Assembly (NCBI RefSeq): GCF_946885955.1
Contig: NZ_CAMPHI010000025.1
Span: 6,293 to 70,292 of the forward strand
Reading direction: 5' to 3'
Length of the DNA stretch: 64,000 nt
From: an uncultured Pseudomonas sp.
GTDB taxonomy: Bacteria; Pseudomonadota; Gammaproteobacteria; Pseudomonadales; Pseudomonadaceae
The position numbers were made by a program, and so were the translations under genes. Shown here piece by piece: positions 9,700 to 19,994 of this stretch. The number at the start of each line of letters is the position of its first letter. The first letter of the stretch is position 1. The notes beneath the pieces were generated by a model that saw nothing but the letters and a program-made list of their open reading frames with translations, had not been told where the DNA came from and did no database searches.

Positions 9700-10746
9700 A
9701 TGCGCTTGCTCGCCCGTGTACTCCTTCTGTGCCTGCCCTTGTTCAGCTTGCCGAGCCTTGCGGCCACGCTGAGTGACCTTTATCAGGTACGCGAACCGGT
9801 CGCCAGCCAGGAGCCCGGCGAGCGGGATGCGGCCTTGCAGCGCGCGCTGGATACCTTGGTACTGCGCCTGACCGGCAACCCGGAGGTGCTGAAGGGGCCG
9901 GCGTTGGAGGCGCTGCGCAAAGACCCCCAGCAGATCATCAGCCAATACGGCTATGAGCAGGACAGCCTGTTGGTCGACTTCGACCCGATTACCACCGATC
10001 GCAGCCTGCGTCAGGCCGGATTGTCGCTATGGGGCGCCAACCGTCCGGCGATTCTACTGTGGTGGCTGAGCGACGCCGATGGCACTTACAGCCTGGTTGG
10101 CGATGGCCAGAGCGGCGCGGCGCCACTGACTGCGGCGGCGCAGCACCGCGGCTTGCCACTGCGCTTGCCGCTCGCCGATTTGAGCGAGCAGTTGCTCGCG
10201 ACTCCGGAGAATCTGGCAGCTGCCGACCCCGCGGCATTGCGCACGGCGTCCGAGCGCTACGCTGGCGATGCGTTGCTGGTGGTGCAGGCGCATGAGCAGG
10301 GCGGCCAGTGGCAGGGTAAATGGCGCCTGTGGCTTGGCGACGAACGTGAGCAGGGTAGCGCTCAGGGCGGCGATCAGGCGGCGCTGGCCGACGCCATATT
10401 CCTGGCGATCGCCGAGCGTCTGGCACCGCGCTTTCTGGTGGCCCCCGGCGCATCGGCAAACCTGACGCTGGAGGTGCAGGGCGTGGATCTGGCCCGTTAT
10501 GCGCAATTGCAAAGTGTGCTCGAACCCCTGGGCGCGCAATTGCGTGAGTCGCAGGGCGATCGCCTGGTCTACCAGGTTGCGGTCAGCGCCGAACAGTTGC
10601 GCGCTCAGCTCGCCTTGTTGCATCTGCAGGAAGTGGCCGGGCAAGCCCCGGCTGCCGATGCCAGTCAGGCACCGGTTGCGGCGGATCAGCATGCCGCCGC
10701 GCCGAAGCTGCTGCCCCGTAACGATGTTCTGCACTTTCGCTGGTAG
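9700..10746 (+). CDS. DUF2066 domain-containing exported protein
   Basis: 348 residues. The ATG at 9700 opens a Sec signal peptide (MRLLARVLLLCLPLFSLPSLAA, cleavage near residue 22); the frame is open further upstream to 9427 but lacks this signal. The mature part matches the DUF2066 family found next to purM in Pseudomonas, with D-L-Y-Q-V-R-E-P-V and a conserved R-A-L-D-T-L-V-L-R-L-T-G near residue 48. The function is unknown. The C-terminal 40 residues are rich in Ala, Pro and Gln and probably disordered. Confidence 0.85.
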   Translation: MRLLARVLLLCLPLFSLPSLAATLSDLYQVREPVASQEPGERDAALQRALDTLVLRLTGNPEVLKGPALEALRKDPQQIISQYGYEQDSLLVDFDPITTDRSLRQAGLSLWGANRPAILLWWLSDADGTYSLVGDGQSGAAPLTAAAQHRGLPLRLPLADLSEQLLATPENLAAADPAALRTASERYAGDALLVVQAHEQGGQWQGKWRLWLGDEREQGSAQGGDQAALADAIFLAIAERLAPRFLVAPGASANLTLEVQGVDLARYAQLQSVLEPLGAQLRESQGDRLVYQVAVSAEQLRAQLALLHLQEVAGQAPAADASQAPVAADQHAAAPKLLPRNDVLHFRW

Positions 10747-10766
10747 ACTGCGCAGCGCTGGAGATG

Positions 10767-10800
10767 AAACCGCTGCGCATCAGACAGCGGTTTTCTTTTT
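10767..10800 (+). terminator. Intrinsic terminator after the DUF2066 gene
   Basis: Stem AAACCGCTG/CAGCGGTTT with a 9-base loop followed by TCTTTTTTT. Confidence 0.75.
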
Positions 10801-10857
10801 TTGGGAGATGCGGGGCGGTATTGCGCCGAGCGCCACGATCTCAACCGAGGACCGAGA

Positions 10858-11952
10858 ATGATTGCTTCGAATCGCTGGCTATGGATGGCTGGGCTGTTGC
10901 TGCTCGGCTGGTTGCTGTATCTGCTGCACCCGATTCTCCCGCCTTTTCTGGTCGGCATATTGTTGGCCTATATGGGCGATCCGCTGGTCGATCGCCTGGA
11001 GCGCCACAGGTTTTCGCGCACCTGGGGTGTGGTCACGGTTTTCGCCCTGTTCAGCCTGATTCTGCTGGTGATGCTGCTGGTGCTGGTGCCCATGCTGGGC
11101 AAGCAGTTGATGCGCCTCTATGAACTGGCGCCACAGATGCTCGATTGGGCACAACACGACGCTCTGCCCTGGATTCAGCTGCAGCTGGGTTTGGCCGATG
11201 GCTTCTGGCGTTTCGACCAGCTCAAGGCGTCGCTCTCCGGGCAGCTTGGTAAAACCACCGATATCCTCGGCATGCTGCTGTCCCAGGCCGGCGCATCGAG
11301 CCTGGCGCTGCTGGCCTGGCTGGCCAATGTATTACTGGTGCCGGTGGTGAGCTTCTATCTGATGCGCGACTGGGACCTGTTGGTAGCCCGGCTGCGTATG
11401 CTTTTACCGCGTAGCCACGAAGGGCTGGTGGTGAAGTTGGTGCGCGAATGCCATGAGGTCTTGGGCGCCTTCCTTCAAGGGCAATTGCTGGTGATGCTGG
11501 CGTTGGGGGCGGTGTATTCGATTGGCTTGATGGTGGTCGGCCTGGAACTCGGTTTGTTGATCGGTCTGATCGCCGGCCTGGCCAGCATAGTTCCGTATCT
11601 CGGCATGGCGGTCGGGCTGGGCGCGGCACTGACCGCGGGTGTGTTCCAGTTCGGCGGCGACTTCTATCCTTTACTGGCGATTGCCGCTGTGTTCACGGTC
11701 GGTCAACTGCTCGAAGGCATGCTGCTGACGCCCTGGCTGGTCGGCGATCGTATCGGCCTGCACCCGGTGGCGGTAATCTTTGCAATCATGGCCGGCGGTC
11801 AGTTATTCGGCTTCACCGGTGTGTTGCTGGCCTTGCCGGTTGCCGCTGTGATCATGGTGCTAGTGCGTCATCTGCATGATTTCTATAAACTTTCCGCCCT
11901 TTACGGAGAACTGCCACCGAGCGGTTCGGATGAGCCCCCCAGCCCCGCATGA
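10858..11952 (+). CDS. AI-2E family transporter (PerM/YdgG type permease)
   Basis: 364 residues, polytopic inner-membrane protein with about seven to eight hydrophobic segments (first at residues 8-24). Family marks: the P-P-F-L-V-G-I-L-L-A-Y segment near residue 27, the long amphipathic stretch in the middle, and the C-terminal G-D-R-I-G-L-H-P-V-A-V-I-F-A motif. The family includes TqsA but most members have no proven substrate, so autoinducer export should not be assumed. The ATG at 10858 is preceded by a GAGG-type site. The stop overlaps the start of hda (ATGA), so the two are translationally coupled. Confidence 0.9.
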   Translation: MIASNRWLWMAGLLLLGWLLYLLHPILPPFLVGILLAYMGDPLVDRLERHRFSRTWGVVTVFALFSLILLVMLLVLVPMLGKQLMRLYELAPQMLDWAQHDALPWIQLQLGLADGFWRFDQLKASLSGQLGKTTDILGMLLSQAGASSLALLAWLANVLLVPVVSFYLMRDWDLLVARLRMLLPRSHEGLVVKLVRECHEVLGAFLQGQLLVMLALGAVYSIGLMVVGLELGLLIGLIAGLASIVPYLGMAVGLGAALTAGVFQFGGDFYPLLAIAAVFTVGQLLEGMLLTPWLVGDRIGLHPVAVIFAIMAGGQLFGFTGVLLALPVAAVIMVLVRHLHDFYKLSALYGELPPSGSDEPPSPA

Positions 11953-12653
11953 CACCTATTCAACTGCCCTTGGGGGTACGTCTGCGCGACGATGCCACCT
12001 TCGCCAACTACTATCCAGGCGCCAATGCCGCGGCGCTTGGCTATGTCGAGTGCCTGTGCGAGGCGCAAGCCGGCTGGACGGAAAGCCTGATTTACCTGTG
12101 GGGCGCCGAAGGCGTAGGCCGCAGCCATCTGCTGCAGGCCGCCTGCCTGCGTTTCGAGCAGCGCGGCGAACAGGCGGTGTACCTGCCGCTGGGCGAGCTG
12201 GTCGACTATGGGCCGGCCTTGCTGGATAACCTCGAGCAGTGCGAGCTGGTCTGCCTCGACGATCTGAATGCGGTGGCCGGACGCAGCGACTGGGAAGAGG
12301 GACTGTTCCACCTGTTCAATCGCTTGCGCGATAGCGGTCGGCGCCTGCTCTTGGCGGCCGATGCCTCGCCGCGCGAGTTGCCGGTCAAACTGGCGGATCT
12401 GCAGTCGCGCTTGACCTTGGCGCTGGTGTTTCAACTGCAGTCACTGTCCGACGAGGACAAGCTGCGCGCCCTGCAGCTGCGCGCTTCACGGCGCGGCCTG
12501 CACCTGGGTGACGATGTCGGGCGATTCATTCTGACCCGTGGCGAGCGCAGCATGAGTTCGCTGTTCGAACTGCTCGAGCGCCTGGATCAAGCGTCGCTGC
12601 AAGCCCAGCGCAAGCTGACCATTCCCTTTCTCAAAGAGACCTTAGGTTGGTGA
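11949..12653 (+). CDS. hda: DnaA regulatory inactivator Hda
   Basis: 234 residues, a DnaA-like AAA+ protein that, with the DNA-loaded beta clamp, stimulates hydrolysis of DnaA-bound ATP after initiation. The N-terminus MTPIQLPLGVRLRDDATFANY contains the clamp-binding motif Q-L-P-L-G at residues 5-9. The Walker A is G-A-E-G-V-G-R-S (Arg instead of Lys, normal for Hda), the Walker B is L-V-C-L-D-D-L near residue 100, and the sensor II helix lies near the C-terminus. It overlaps the permease gene by four bases. Confidence 0.93.
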   Translation: MTPIQLPLGVRLRDDATFANYYPGANAAALGYVECLCEAQAGWTESLIYLWGAEGVGRSHLLQAACLRFEQRGEQAVYLPLGELVDYGPALLDNLEQCELVCLDDLNAVAGRSDWEEGLFHLFNRLRDSGRRLLLAADASPRELPVKLADLQSRLTLALVFQLQSLSDEDKLRALQLRASRRGLHLGDDVGRFILTRGERSMSSLFELLERLDQASLQAQRKLTIPFLKETLGW

Positions 12654-12763
12654 CAGGCGATAGGTCGATATCGCTTGATGGCTTACGCCGCTTAGAACAG
12701 CCCTGTTCTGCCAAGGATCATCCTGGCGGCTAACCATCCTGCGGGCTACCGGCTGTCGCTTGT

Positions 12764-12846
12764 GTAGGAGGGGCTTTAGCCGCGAGGCTTTTAGCGCCTT
12801 CAAGGTCAATCGCGGTTAAAGCGGAATGCCGTCCGACCCCTCCTGC
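12764..12846. repeat. REP/BIME-like palindromic repeat
   Basis: GTAGGAGGGG (12764-12773) faces CCCCTCCTGC (12837-12846), and between them GGCTTTAGCCGCGA faces TCGCGGTTAAAGC. The motif TGTAGGAGsGGCTTtaGCCGCGA is the familiar extragenic palindrome of Pseudomonas. It separates hda from the convergent hydrolase gene. Confidence 0.75.
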
Positions 12847-12865
12847 GGGCCGCTCGGAATTTTCC

Positions 12866-13539
12866 TTACAGTGCTTCGATAAAACCTTCGATAGCCCGTG
12901 CGCATGCCTGCGGTTGGCTTTGCAGAAGAAAGTGCGGGCCGTCGATGGTGACTCGTTGCAGCTGGCGGCAATGCTTCCGCAGGCTGGCGGCGGCATGCCG
13001 CGCGACCAGACGATCCCTGCTCGGCAGTAGCTGCAGTGCAGGCAAGCTTATACAGCCTGTAAGGGCTTGCAGATCGTTGAGGCTGGCCAGGCGTGCGCGC
13101 AGGAGTGACTGCGGCAGCGCATCTATTTCGCGCTGCAATAACTCCAGCAGTGCCGGGCTGGCCGAGTTGCCAAGGCAAAATAGGCGCAGCAGGCTGCTTC
13201 GCTTCAGCAACCCTTTCGGCAGCGGTAGGTATTTCGCCAGCGTCAGCAGCGACTGTGGTCGGCAGAGAAACGAAGCGGCGAATATCACCCCGCGCAACCC
13301 CGGCGGCTTTGCCATTGCCAGGCGATAGGACAGCGGCCCGGAGAACGATTCGCCGAGTAATACGCAAGGTCGATCGTCGAGTTCGCCGGCCAGTCTCTCG
13401 GCCAGGGTGCGGTAATCCTGAGCGCCATCTGCAGGCAGGTCGAGTATCTGCACTTCCAGTCCGGGATCCAGGTGTTCAAGCAGGGGCGCGAACAGGGCGC
13501 CGCTGCCATTCAGGCCGGGCAGCAGCACCAGGCGTGGGG

Positions 13540-13543
<4 letters not shown>
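12866..13543 (-). CDS. Alpha/beta hydrolase family protein
   Basis: 225 residues with alpha/beta-hydrolase features: oxyanion region L-L-P-G-L-N-G-S-G near residue 8, nucleophile elbow G-E-S-F-S-G near residue 67, a late Asp in P-S-R-D-R-L-V, and a C-terminal His in D-G-P-H-F-L-L. The substrate is unknown. I take the TTG at 13543 as the start: it follows AGGGGAAAG and overlaps the stop of the upstream DUF2069 gene (TTGA). Upstream residues in the same frame lie antisense to that gene. It is the last gene of the arsC-wrbA-DUF2069 group. Confidence 0.75.
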
Positions 13544-14898
<1,355 letters not shown>

Positions 14899-15005
14899 AT
14901 GCGGGTCGCGTCTTGTCTCGGATGGCGGCTATTCTACCCGCGTCGCGGTCTGCGTCAGGTCTTTGTAAGAGAAAAGGGCCGCTGCTTGGTCATTAAGGAG
15001 AATGC

Positions 15006-16229
15006 ATGCTACAGCGCGTCACTGATTGGCTGGACTTCTGGCGTTTTCTACTGCGCCGTTTTATCGCCGACCGCTGCGTCAACAATGCGGCGGCCTTGAC
15101 CTATACCACCTTGTTCGCGGTAGTGCCGATGATGACGGTGACCTTCGCGATGCTTTCCGCGGTGCCGGCATTTCAGGGTACGGGCGAGCAGATCCAACAC
15201 TTCATCTTCAGCAATTTCGTGCCCTCCGCTGGCGAGGTGGTCCAGCAGTATCTGGGTGAGTTCACCACCCAGGCGCGCCAGCTGACCTGGATCGGCGCGA
15301 TAGTGCTGGCGGTTACCGCGTTTCTGATGCTGGTCACCATCGAGAAGGCGTTCAATACCATCTGGCGGGTCCGCCAGCCGCGTCGCGGGGTGTCGAGCTT
15401 TCTGCTGTATTGGGCAATCCTGAGTCTGGGGCCGATCCTCCTCGGCAGTGGCTTCGCCATCAGCACTTATATCGCTTCGCTGTCATTGATTTCCGGGCCG
15501 GATGCGCTGCTGGGATTGAAGACGCTGTTGAGTTTTATGCCGGTGCTGTCGAGCATTGCCGCCTTTACTCTGATTTACGCCACTGTGCCCAACGCCCAGG
15601 TGCGTTTGCGCCATGCATTGCTGGGTGGCTTGTTCACCGCCGTGCTGTTCGAAGTGGCGAAAAAGCTGTTCGGCCTCTATGTGCAGATGTTTCCCGGTTA
15701 TCAGCTGATCTACGGCGCTTTTGCCACGGTGCCGCTGTTTCTTCTGTGGATCTACCTGTCCTGGCTGCTGGTGCTGTTGGGCGCCGAATTGGTCTGCAAC
15801 CTGGGCACGCCTCATCAGTGGCGCAAGCGCGCCTTGCCCCGCCTGTTGGTGATGTTGGGGATATTGCGGGTGTTCTATACGCGCCAGCAGTCCGGGCTGA
15901 AAGTGCGCTATCGCGACGTGCAGCGCCATGGTTGGCTGCTGCCCGAGTTCGAGTGGGAAGAGATTCTCGAATTTCTCGAGCAGCAACACCTGATCGCACC
16001 GACCGGGGCCGGGTTCTGGGTGCTGAGCCGCGATCTCGGTCATTACAGCCTGCAGCAACTGCTGAGCCGCAGTCCCTGGCCGCTGCCGCAACTCGGTCAA
16101 CTGCCGGAACATATGGATGAGCCCTGGTATCCGGCGCTGCGCGAGGCGCTGCAAACCTTGCACGATCAGCAGGAGGCATTGTTTGGCGAAAGCCTGGCGC
16201 AGTGGTTGCGTACACCAGAGGAGGAGTGA
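15006..16229 (+). CDS. YihY/BrkB (UPF0761) family inner-membrane protein
   Basis: 407 residues. The N-terminal 280 residues are the YihY/BrkB membrane domain with about six hydrophobic segments and the conserved [15 protein letters not shown] near residue 28. The C-terminal 120 residues are a soluble extension with a winged-helix-like look (W-E-E-I-L-E-F-L-E near residue 317). It was once called RNase BN in E. coli, a name now known to be wrong; the role is unknown. The start follows AAGGAG at a good distance. Confidence 0.9.
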   Translation: MLQRVTDWLDFWRFLLRRFIADRCVNNAAALTYTTLFAVVPMMTVTFAMLSAVPAFQGTGEQIQHFIFSNFVPSAGEVVQQYLGEFTTQARQLTWIGAIVLAVTAFLMLVTIEKAFNTIWRVRQPRRGVSSFLLYWAILSLGPILLGSGFAISTYIASLSLISGPDALLGLKTLLSFMPVLSSIAAFTLIYATVPNAQVRLRHALLGGLFTAVLFEVAKKLFGLYVQMFPGYQLIYGAFATVPLFLLWIYLSWLLVLLGAELVCNLGTPHQWRKRALPRLLVMLGILRVFYTRQQSGLKVRYRDVQRHGWLLPEFEWEEILEFLEQQHLIAPTGAGFWVLSRDLGHYSLQQLLSRSPWPLPQLGQLPEHMDEPWYPALREALQTLHDQQEALFGESLAQWLRTPEEE

Positions 16230-16396
16230 CGAAAAACGTCAGTTTACGGCGTTGCAGCACGGTGGCGCAGGCTTGAGGGTAATGAGAGGGGCGCGGAAGT
16301 AGAGCACAAGGAGGCTGGCACGCTTTTGGCTATTGCTTAATGGCAGATTGCGATCAGGCTGCTGGCATGGCAGGGATTAGCGGAGTAAGGCGTTTT

Positions 16397-16609
16397 ATGA
16401 CAGCGAAAAGAAGTGCGGTTGTTCACCTCCATCGGCTCGATCCTGAAGAGGCTCTGGAGCGCCTCAACCGGATTACCGGGCTGCGCTTCGCGCAATGGCC
16501 CGAGTCTTTGGTTCAGCCTGCCGTCGACAGCGCCGCTGAGCAAGGCGGCGCGTGCGATGCCGATGTGTTTCAGATCATCGATACCGACTACGAGCATGCG
16601 CGCGGCTAG
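16397..16609 (+). CDS. Small conserved hypothetical protein
   Basis: 70 residues, begins MTAKRSAVVHLHRLDPEEAL. I do not recognise a domain. The ATG at 16397 follows GGAGTAAGG at good spacing; an earlier ATG at 16340 lacks a ribosome site. One predicted helix (about residues 16-27) is followed by a short beta-rich part and an acidic end. It stands alone after the YihY gene and is closed by a bidirectional terminator. Confidence 0.6.
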   Translation: MTAKRSAVVHLHRLDPEEALERLNRITGLRFAQWPESLVQPAVDSAAEQGGACDADVFQIIDTDYEHARG

Positions 16610-16637
16610 CAATTCGGCGCCTGGCCGCCCTTAACGC

Positions 16638-16663
16638 AAAACCCCACGGCAGGCGTGGGGTTT
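16638..16663. terminator. Bidirectional intrinsic terminator
   Basis: Stem AAACCCCACG/CGTGGGGTTT, loop GCAGG, between the convergent small gene and the minus-strand gene ending at 16683. Confidence 0.85.
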
Positions 16664-16682
16664 GATCATTCGCTGGTACCGC

Positions 16683-17075
16683 TCAAGCCAGCGCTTGTCG
16701 GCTTTCGCTTTGCGCCAGTTCTACCGCCTGGACGAACAGCTCTTCGACTATCAGGCCATGTGTCGGTACCGCTGTACGCAGGCGGACCTGCATATCCTGG
16801 ATCTTCTGCTTGACCGGCAGGCGGGCGATGCCGGAAAGCAGGATTTTGCTATGGCTATTGACCTTGCCGTGGTCGATTGCTATTTCCCGGCGCTGGTCGC
16901 CATCGCGATAACAGATCAGCAGCGAGACGGGCAGGGTTGCCAGGCCCGGCAGCTGCAGCCAGGCGGCTACGTTGAACTCGGCGATGCGTCCCTCATAGCG
17001 AGTTACCAGAAGGCGGGCGGAGTCGACGATGCGCGAAGGCACGGGGCCGATCAACTTGTCGTGTGCTTGGGACAT
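16683..17075 (-). CDS. Conserved hypothetical protein
   Basis: 130 residues beginning MSQAHDKLIGPVPSRIVDSA. No signal peptide or membrane segment, and no family I can name. A beta-strand-rich core (about residues 20-70) is followed by a helical C-terminus with several Gln and Ala. The frame is open to 17183, but the ATG at 17075 gives the only plausible polar start. It sits between the YihY gene and the PilZ-like gene on the same strand as the latter, 127 bases downstream of it. Confidence 0.6.
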   Translation of the reverse strand: MSQAHDKLIGPVPSRIVDSARLLVTRYEGRIAEFNVAAWLQLPGLATLPVSLLICYRDGDQRREIAIDHGKVNSHSKILLSGIARLPVKQKIQDMQVRLRTAVPTHGLIVEELFVQAVELAQSESRQALA

Positions 17076-17202
17076 GGGCGCAATTCCAGGCTGATAGCGG
17101 GACGAATCAAACAGATGTGCGACCAAGTATAAGCGCGGCTTTGCCGGTGAAACTGTGCGCTCGGCCAATGCTTGACGTGACACCGCTCGCAGTTTTGCGT
17201 GT

Positions 17203-18609
17203 TCAACCCAAGCGCATGGCGTGTCGGCTGACTTCGGCGCTTCTCAGGTTGGCGGCAGGCAGGGGCATGGCGGTCTGGCTGTTGCTATTGACCAATTGCA
17301 GCCAGAAATTTTCACCTTCGACGAACTGCTCGTTAGGCAGCCACAAGCCGTGGTGCCAGCCATGGCCGGGGGTCGGGGTGCTCTGCAGAATTCCGGGGTG
17401 CGCCTGGGCGCTGGGCGCGCGGCGCAGCCATGCGGGGCGCGGCAAACCCTTCAGGTAGCGCAGGCCCAGATGCAGGCCTTCGGCGTTGATATGCCGCCAG
17501 CGCACCAGGGCCAGGGTCGGGGTGGCGCTGCCGGTCAGCAGCAGAACCAGCTGGCCGACCGACAACTGTTGGGCCTGATTCGGGTTGCATAGCAGGCGTG
17601 TGCCGCCGGGGCTGCTATCGAGCATCTGGACGGGGGTAGCAGCGGGGCGTTTTTCCAGCAACTGCGCATGAACCGCGGGCAGCCCGACGATCAGATTGCA
17701 GGCCTGTGCCTGTTCCGCGCGCTGGTGACGACGTTGCTTCTGGCCCTGCCAGTGTTGCTGGACGCGCTCGAGCAATTGGCGTTCGCCAGGGCTGCGCAAT
17801 GGCGCCGGCTCATCCAGGGCGATCAGCAGTGCGCCAAGTTCGAAACGCCGCAGATTGAGCGGGTTGTTGTCGCGCAACTGGGTTGGATCCAGGCAGGGTT
17901 GTGCTTCGCTCAAATCAACAATTGGACCCTCGATCTCATCGTCCTGCTCCCAGGGCAGCAGTCGCGGCAGCTCGGCCAATTGCGCCAGGGCGCCAAACAG
18001 TTGCAGGCATTCGCCCTCGGCGAGGTGAAACGGATTACTCAGCGCCAGCAACAACACCTGTTGGTACAGGCCGCGCAGGGTGCAGGCCGGGAGTGGCTGA
18101 AACGCGGCGGCTACATGCTCGTCAAGGCATTGCTGGCGCTCGCCGATCCAGTACAGCAGATGGCTGTCGCGCCACAGCCCAGGCGCGGGTTCCTGATACA
18201 GCTGGTACTGGCGCAGCAGAGTTTGCGCAAGAAAGTGCTGGGCCATGTACAGGCACCAGGCCAGGTGCGGCTTCGAGGGTTGGCGGCCTTGGAACATCTG
18301 CAGGAGCAGACGTTTGAAGCCGACGGCCAATTCACTGCATAGGCGCACGAACAGGCTGGAAGGCGTGGCCCCCGGGGATATCGCCGCGTAGTGGCGATAC
18401 TCATCGCAGAAGCTTTGCAGCGCGCGTTGCCTTTCGAGTAAGGTCGTGACGCTCCGGTTGAGATGAAACAGCAGGCTGAGGACTGCCTGCAATGCGTGCT
18501 CTTGGGGCAACAGGCGGGCTTGAAGCAACTGCTCGTTGAGATCGGCCAGGGGAAGCGCATTCTCCCCATGGGTCTCCGGCACCTCCAGGTGCAAGGCATC
18601 TAGCGTCAT
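17203..18609 (-). CDS. Large hypothetical protein with a C-terminal PilZ-like domain
   Basis: 468 residues. The first 300 are helical, rich in Leu, Gln and His. The region at about residues 350-420 reads like a PilZ fold: D-S-S-P-G-G-T-R-L, then V-G-Q-L-V-L-L, then L-A-L-V-R-W-R and G-L-H-L-G-L-R-Y-L. The usual R-x-x-x-R at the start of PilZ is not obvious (E-K-R-P-A-A lies there), so c-di-GMP binding is uncertain. The ATG at 18609 is 30 bases from the divergent thioredoxin gene; the longer open frame overlaps that gene. Confidence 0.65.
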   Translation of the reverse strand: MTLDALHLEVPETHGENALPLADLNEQLLQARLLPQEHALQAVLSLLFHLNRSVTTLLERQRALQSFCDEYRHYAAISPGATPSSLFVRLCSELAVGFKRLLLQMFQGRQPSKPHLAWCLYMAQHFLAQTLLRQYQLYQEPAPGLWRDSHLLYWIGERQQCLDEHVAAAFQPLPACTLRGLYQQVLLLALSNPFHLAEGECLQLFGALAQLAELPRLLPWEQDDEIEGPIVDLSEAQPCLDPTQLRDNNPLNLRRFELGALLIALDEPAPLRSPGERQLLERVQQHWQGQKQRRHQRAEQAQACNLIVGLPAVHAQLLEKRPAATPVQMLDSSPGGTRLLCNPNQAQQLSVGQLVLLLTGSATPTLALVRWRHINAEGLHLGLRYLKGLPRPAWLRRAPSAQAHPGILQSTPTPGHGWHHGLWLPNEQFVEGENFWLQLVNSNSQTAMPLPAANLRSAEVSRHAMRLG

Positions 18610-18639
18610 AACAACCCAGCGTGGGCGAGGATCGAAAGC

Positions 18640-19119
18640 ATGGCAATACGGCTCCAGGCGGTGATGGGGAATATAGCGGGGATTTTCGCCGGTTTGCTGC
18701 TGGCTGGCTGCGCGCAAGACCTCGGCGTCGATCAGCATGGGCAAAAGGTAGCGGCTGAACGTGTGGATGGCCAGTGGTTGGTGATTAATTACTGGGCCGA
18801 GTGGTGCGCGCCTTGCCGCAGCGAGGTGCCGCAACTGAATGCCCTGGCCGAGGAGCTGCGTGGGCAGCCAGTAAGCGTGTTCGGGGTGAATTTCGATGGC
18901 TTGCAGGGCGCTGAGTTGAGCAAGGCTTCGCAGGCTTTGGGGATCGAGTTCACCGTGCTGGCGGAGGATCCTGCGACGCGCTTCGGTCTCTCCCGGGCCG
19001 AGGTGTTGCCGGTGACCTTTATCGTCGATCGGAACGGCAAGGTGCGGGAGCGTTTGCTCGGCGAACAGACGGCGGCCGGTCTCCGGGCACGCCTAACGAC
19101 ATTGCAGAAGCAGGAGTAG
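18640..19119 (+). CDS. TlpA-like thioredoxin-fold lipoprotein
   Basis: 159 residues. Lipoprotein signal with lipobox L-L-A-G-C (Cys 24), then a thioredoxin fold with the active site W-C-A-P-C near residue 55 and the cis-Pro region L-P-V-T-F-I-V near residue 122. It is expected in the periplasm, membrane-anchored, exchanging disulfides as TlpA/ResA-type reductases do. GAGG lies nine bases before the ATG. The gap to the acylphosphatase gene is only four bases, so the two are probably cotranscribed. Confidence 0.88.
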   Translation: MAIRLQAVMGNIAGIFAGLLLAGCAQDLGVDQHGQKVAAERVDGQWLVINYWAEWCAPCRSEVPQLNALAEELRGQPVSVFGVNFDGLQGAELSKASQALGIEFTVLAEDPATRFGLSRAEVLPVTFIVDRNGKVRERLLGEQTAAGLRARLTTLQKQE

Positions 19120-19123
19120 TCAG

Positions 19124-19399
19124 ATGTCGCGACTTTGTATGCATGGGTATGTCAGCGGCCGTGTTCAGGGTGTGAGCTTTCGCCAGCATGTCCAGGACCA
19201 CGCCGATCGTCTCGATCTCGACGGTTGGGTGCGCAATCTCGCGGACGGCCGTGTCGAGGTGCTGTTCGAAGGCGAGGAGGCCGCGGTGCGTGAGTTGGCT
19301 GCATGGCTGGAGCAGGGGCCGAGCAAGGCTCAGGTGTCCGCTGTCGAGCTGGAGAGCCAGCCATTGCAGGGGATCGCCGGTTTCGTGGTGCGTGGTTGA
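19124..19399 (+). CDS. Acylphosphatase
   Basis: 91 residues, hydrolyses acyl phosphates. Family signatures: G-R-V-Q-G-V-S-F-R with the catalytic Arg near residue 20, and G-W-V-R-N-L-A-D-G-R-V-E-V with the catalytic Asn near residue 38. Length is typical. It follows the TlpA-like gene at once. Confidence 0.93.
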   Translation: MSRLCMHGYVSGRVQGVSFRQHVQDHADRLDLDGWVRNLADGRVEVLFEGEEAAVRELAAWLEQGPSKAQVSAVELESQPLQGIAGFVVRG

Positions 19400-19415
19400 G
19401 CGGGCCGGCTTGCGG

Positions 19416-19988
19416 TCAGGGTTTGACGTACCAGAAGTCGTGCCAGAAGCCGATCACCTTGGCCGGGTAGGCCTGCTTGCCCAGGCTGCCGTTGTAGCGG
19501 GCCAGGGCGCGGCTGAGGTCGCCGTTTTCCTTGCGCAGATAGAAGCTGAGGATGGTGCAGCCGTAGCGCAGGTTGGTGGCGTTGTCGGTGAGGTTGTCTT
19601 GAGGGCGGCCGAGCTCGGCCTTCCAGAACGGCATCACCTGCATCATGCCTTGGGCGCCGACCGAGGAAATCGCGAAGCGATTGAAGTGGCTTTCGGTATG
19701 GATCAAGGCCATGACCAGGTCGGGGCGCAAGCCGGCCTTGCTCGCTTCTTGGTGCACCAGCCTGAGTAGTGTCAGGCGCTCCCGGGCATCGGGAATGTAG
19801 CGGGTCAGCCGGGTGGACATGTCCAGCAGCCAGACCTCGGCATCGAACCTGTCGACAAAGCTGTCCGCTTCGGCAACGGTGCGCTGCAGCAGGTCACGCA
19901 GCTCGGGCTCCGGCGCCTGGCGTATGCTGGCGTGAGCCGGCATGCAGAGCAGCAGGCCCAATAACGCCAGAGCGAAGCGCGCGGCCAT
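19416..19988 (-). CDS. Lytic transglycosylase (SLT domain), exported
   Basis: 190 residues with a Sec signal peptide (hydrophobic residues 4-19, A-H-A cleavage). The SLT fold begins near residue 88: the catalytic Glu is in L-I-H-T-E-S-H-F, followed by G-A-Q-G-M-M-Q-V-M-P and A-R-Y-N-G-S. It would cleave peptidoglycan glycan strands in the periplasm. It is cotranscribed with the lipoprotein gene upstream, separated by six bases. Confidence 0.9.
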   Translation of the reverse strand: MAARFALALLGLLLCMPAHASIRQAPEPELRDLLQRTVAEADSFVDRFDAEVWLLDMSTRLTRYIPDARERLTLLRLVHQEASKAGLRPDLVMALIHTESHFNRFAISSVGAQGMMQVMPFWKAELGRPQDNLTDNATNLRYGCTILSFYLRKENGDLSRALARYNGSLGKQAYPAKVIGFWHDFWYVKP

Positions 19989-19994
19989 GCCGGT

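Noticed and set aside
11949..12653. Arg instead of Lys in the Walker A of Hda as a defect
   Set aside because: The same change is found in E. coli Hda and is normal for the family.
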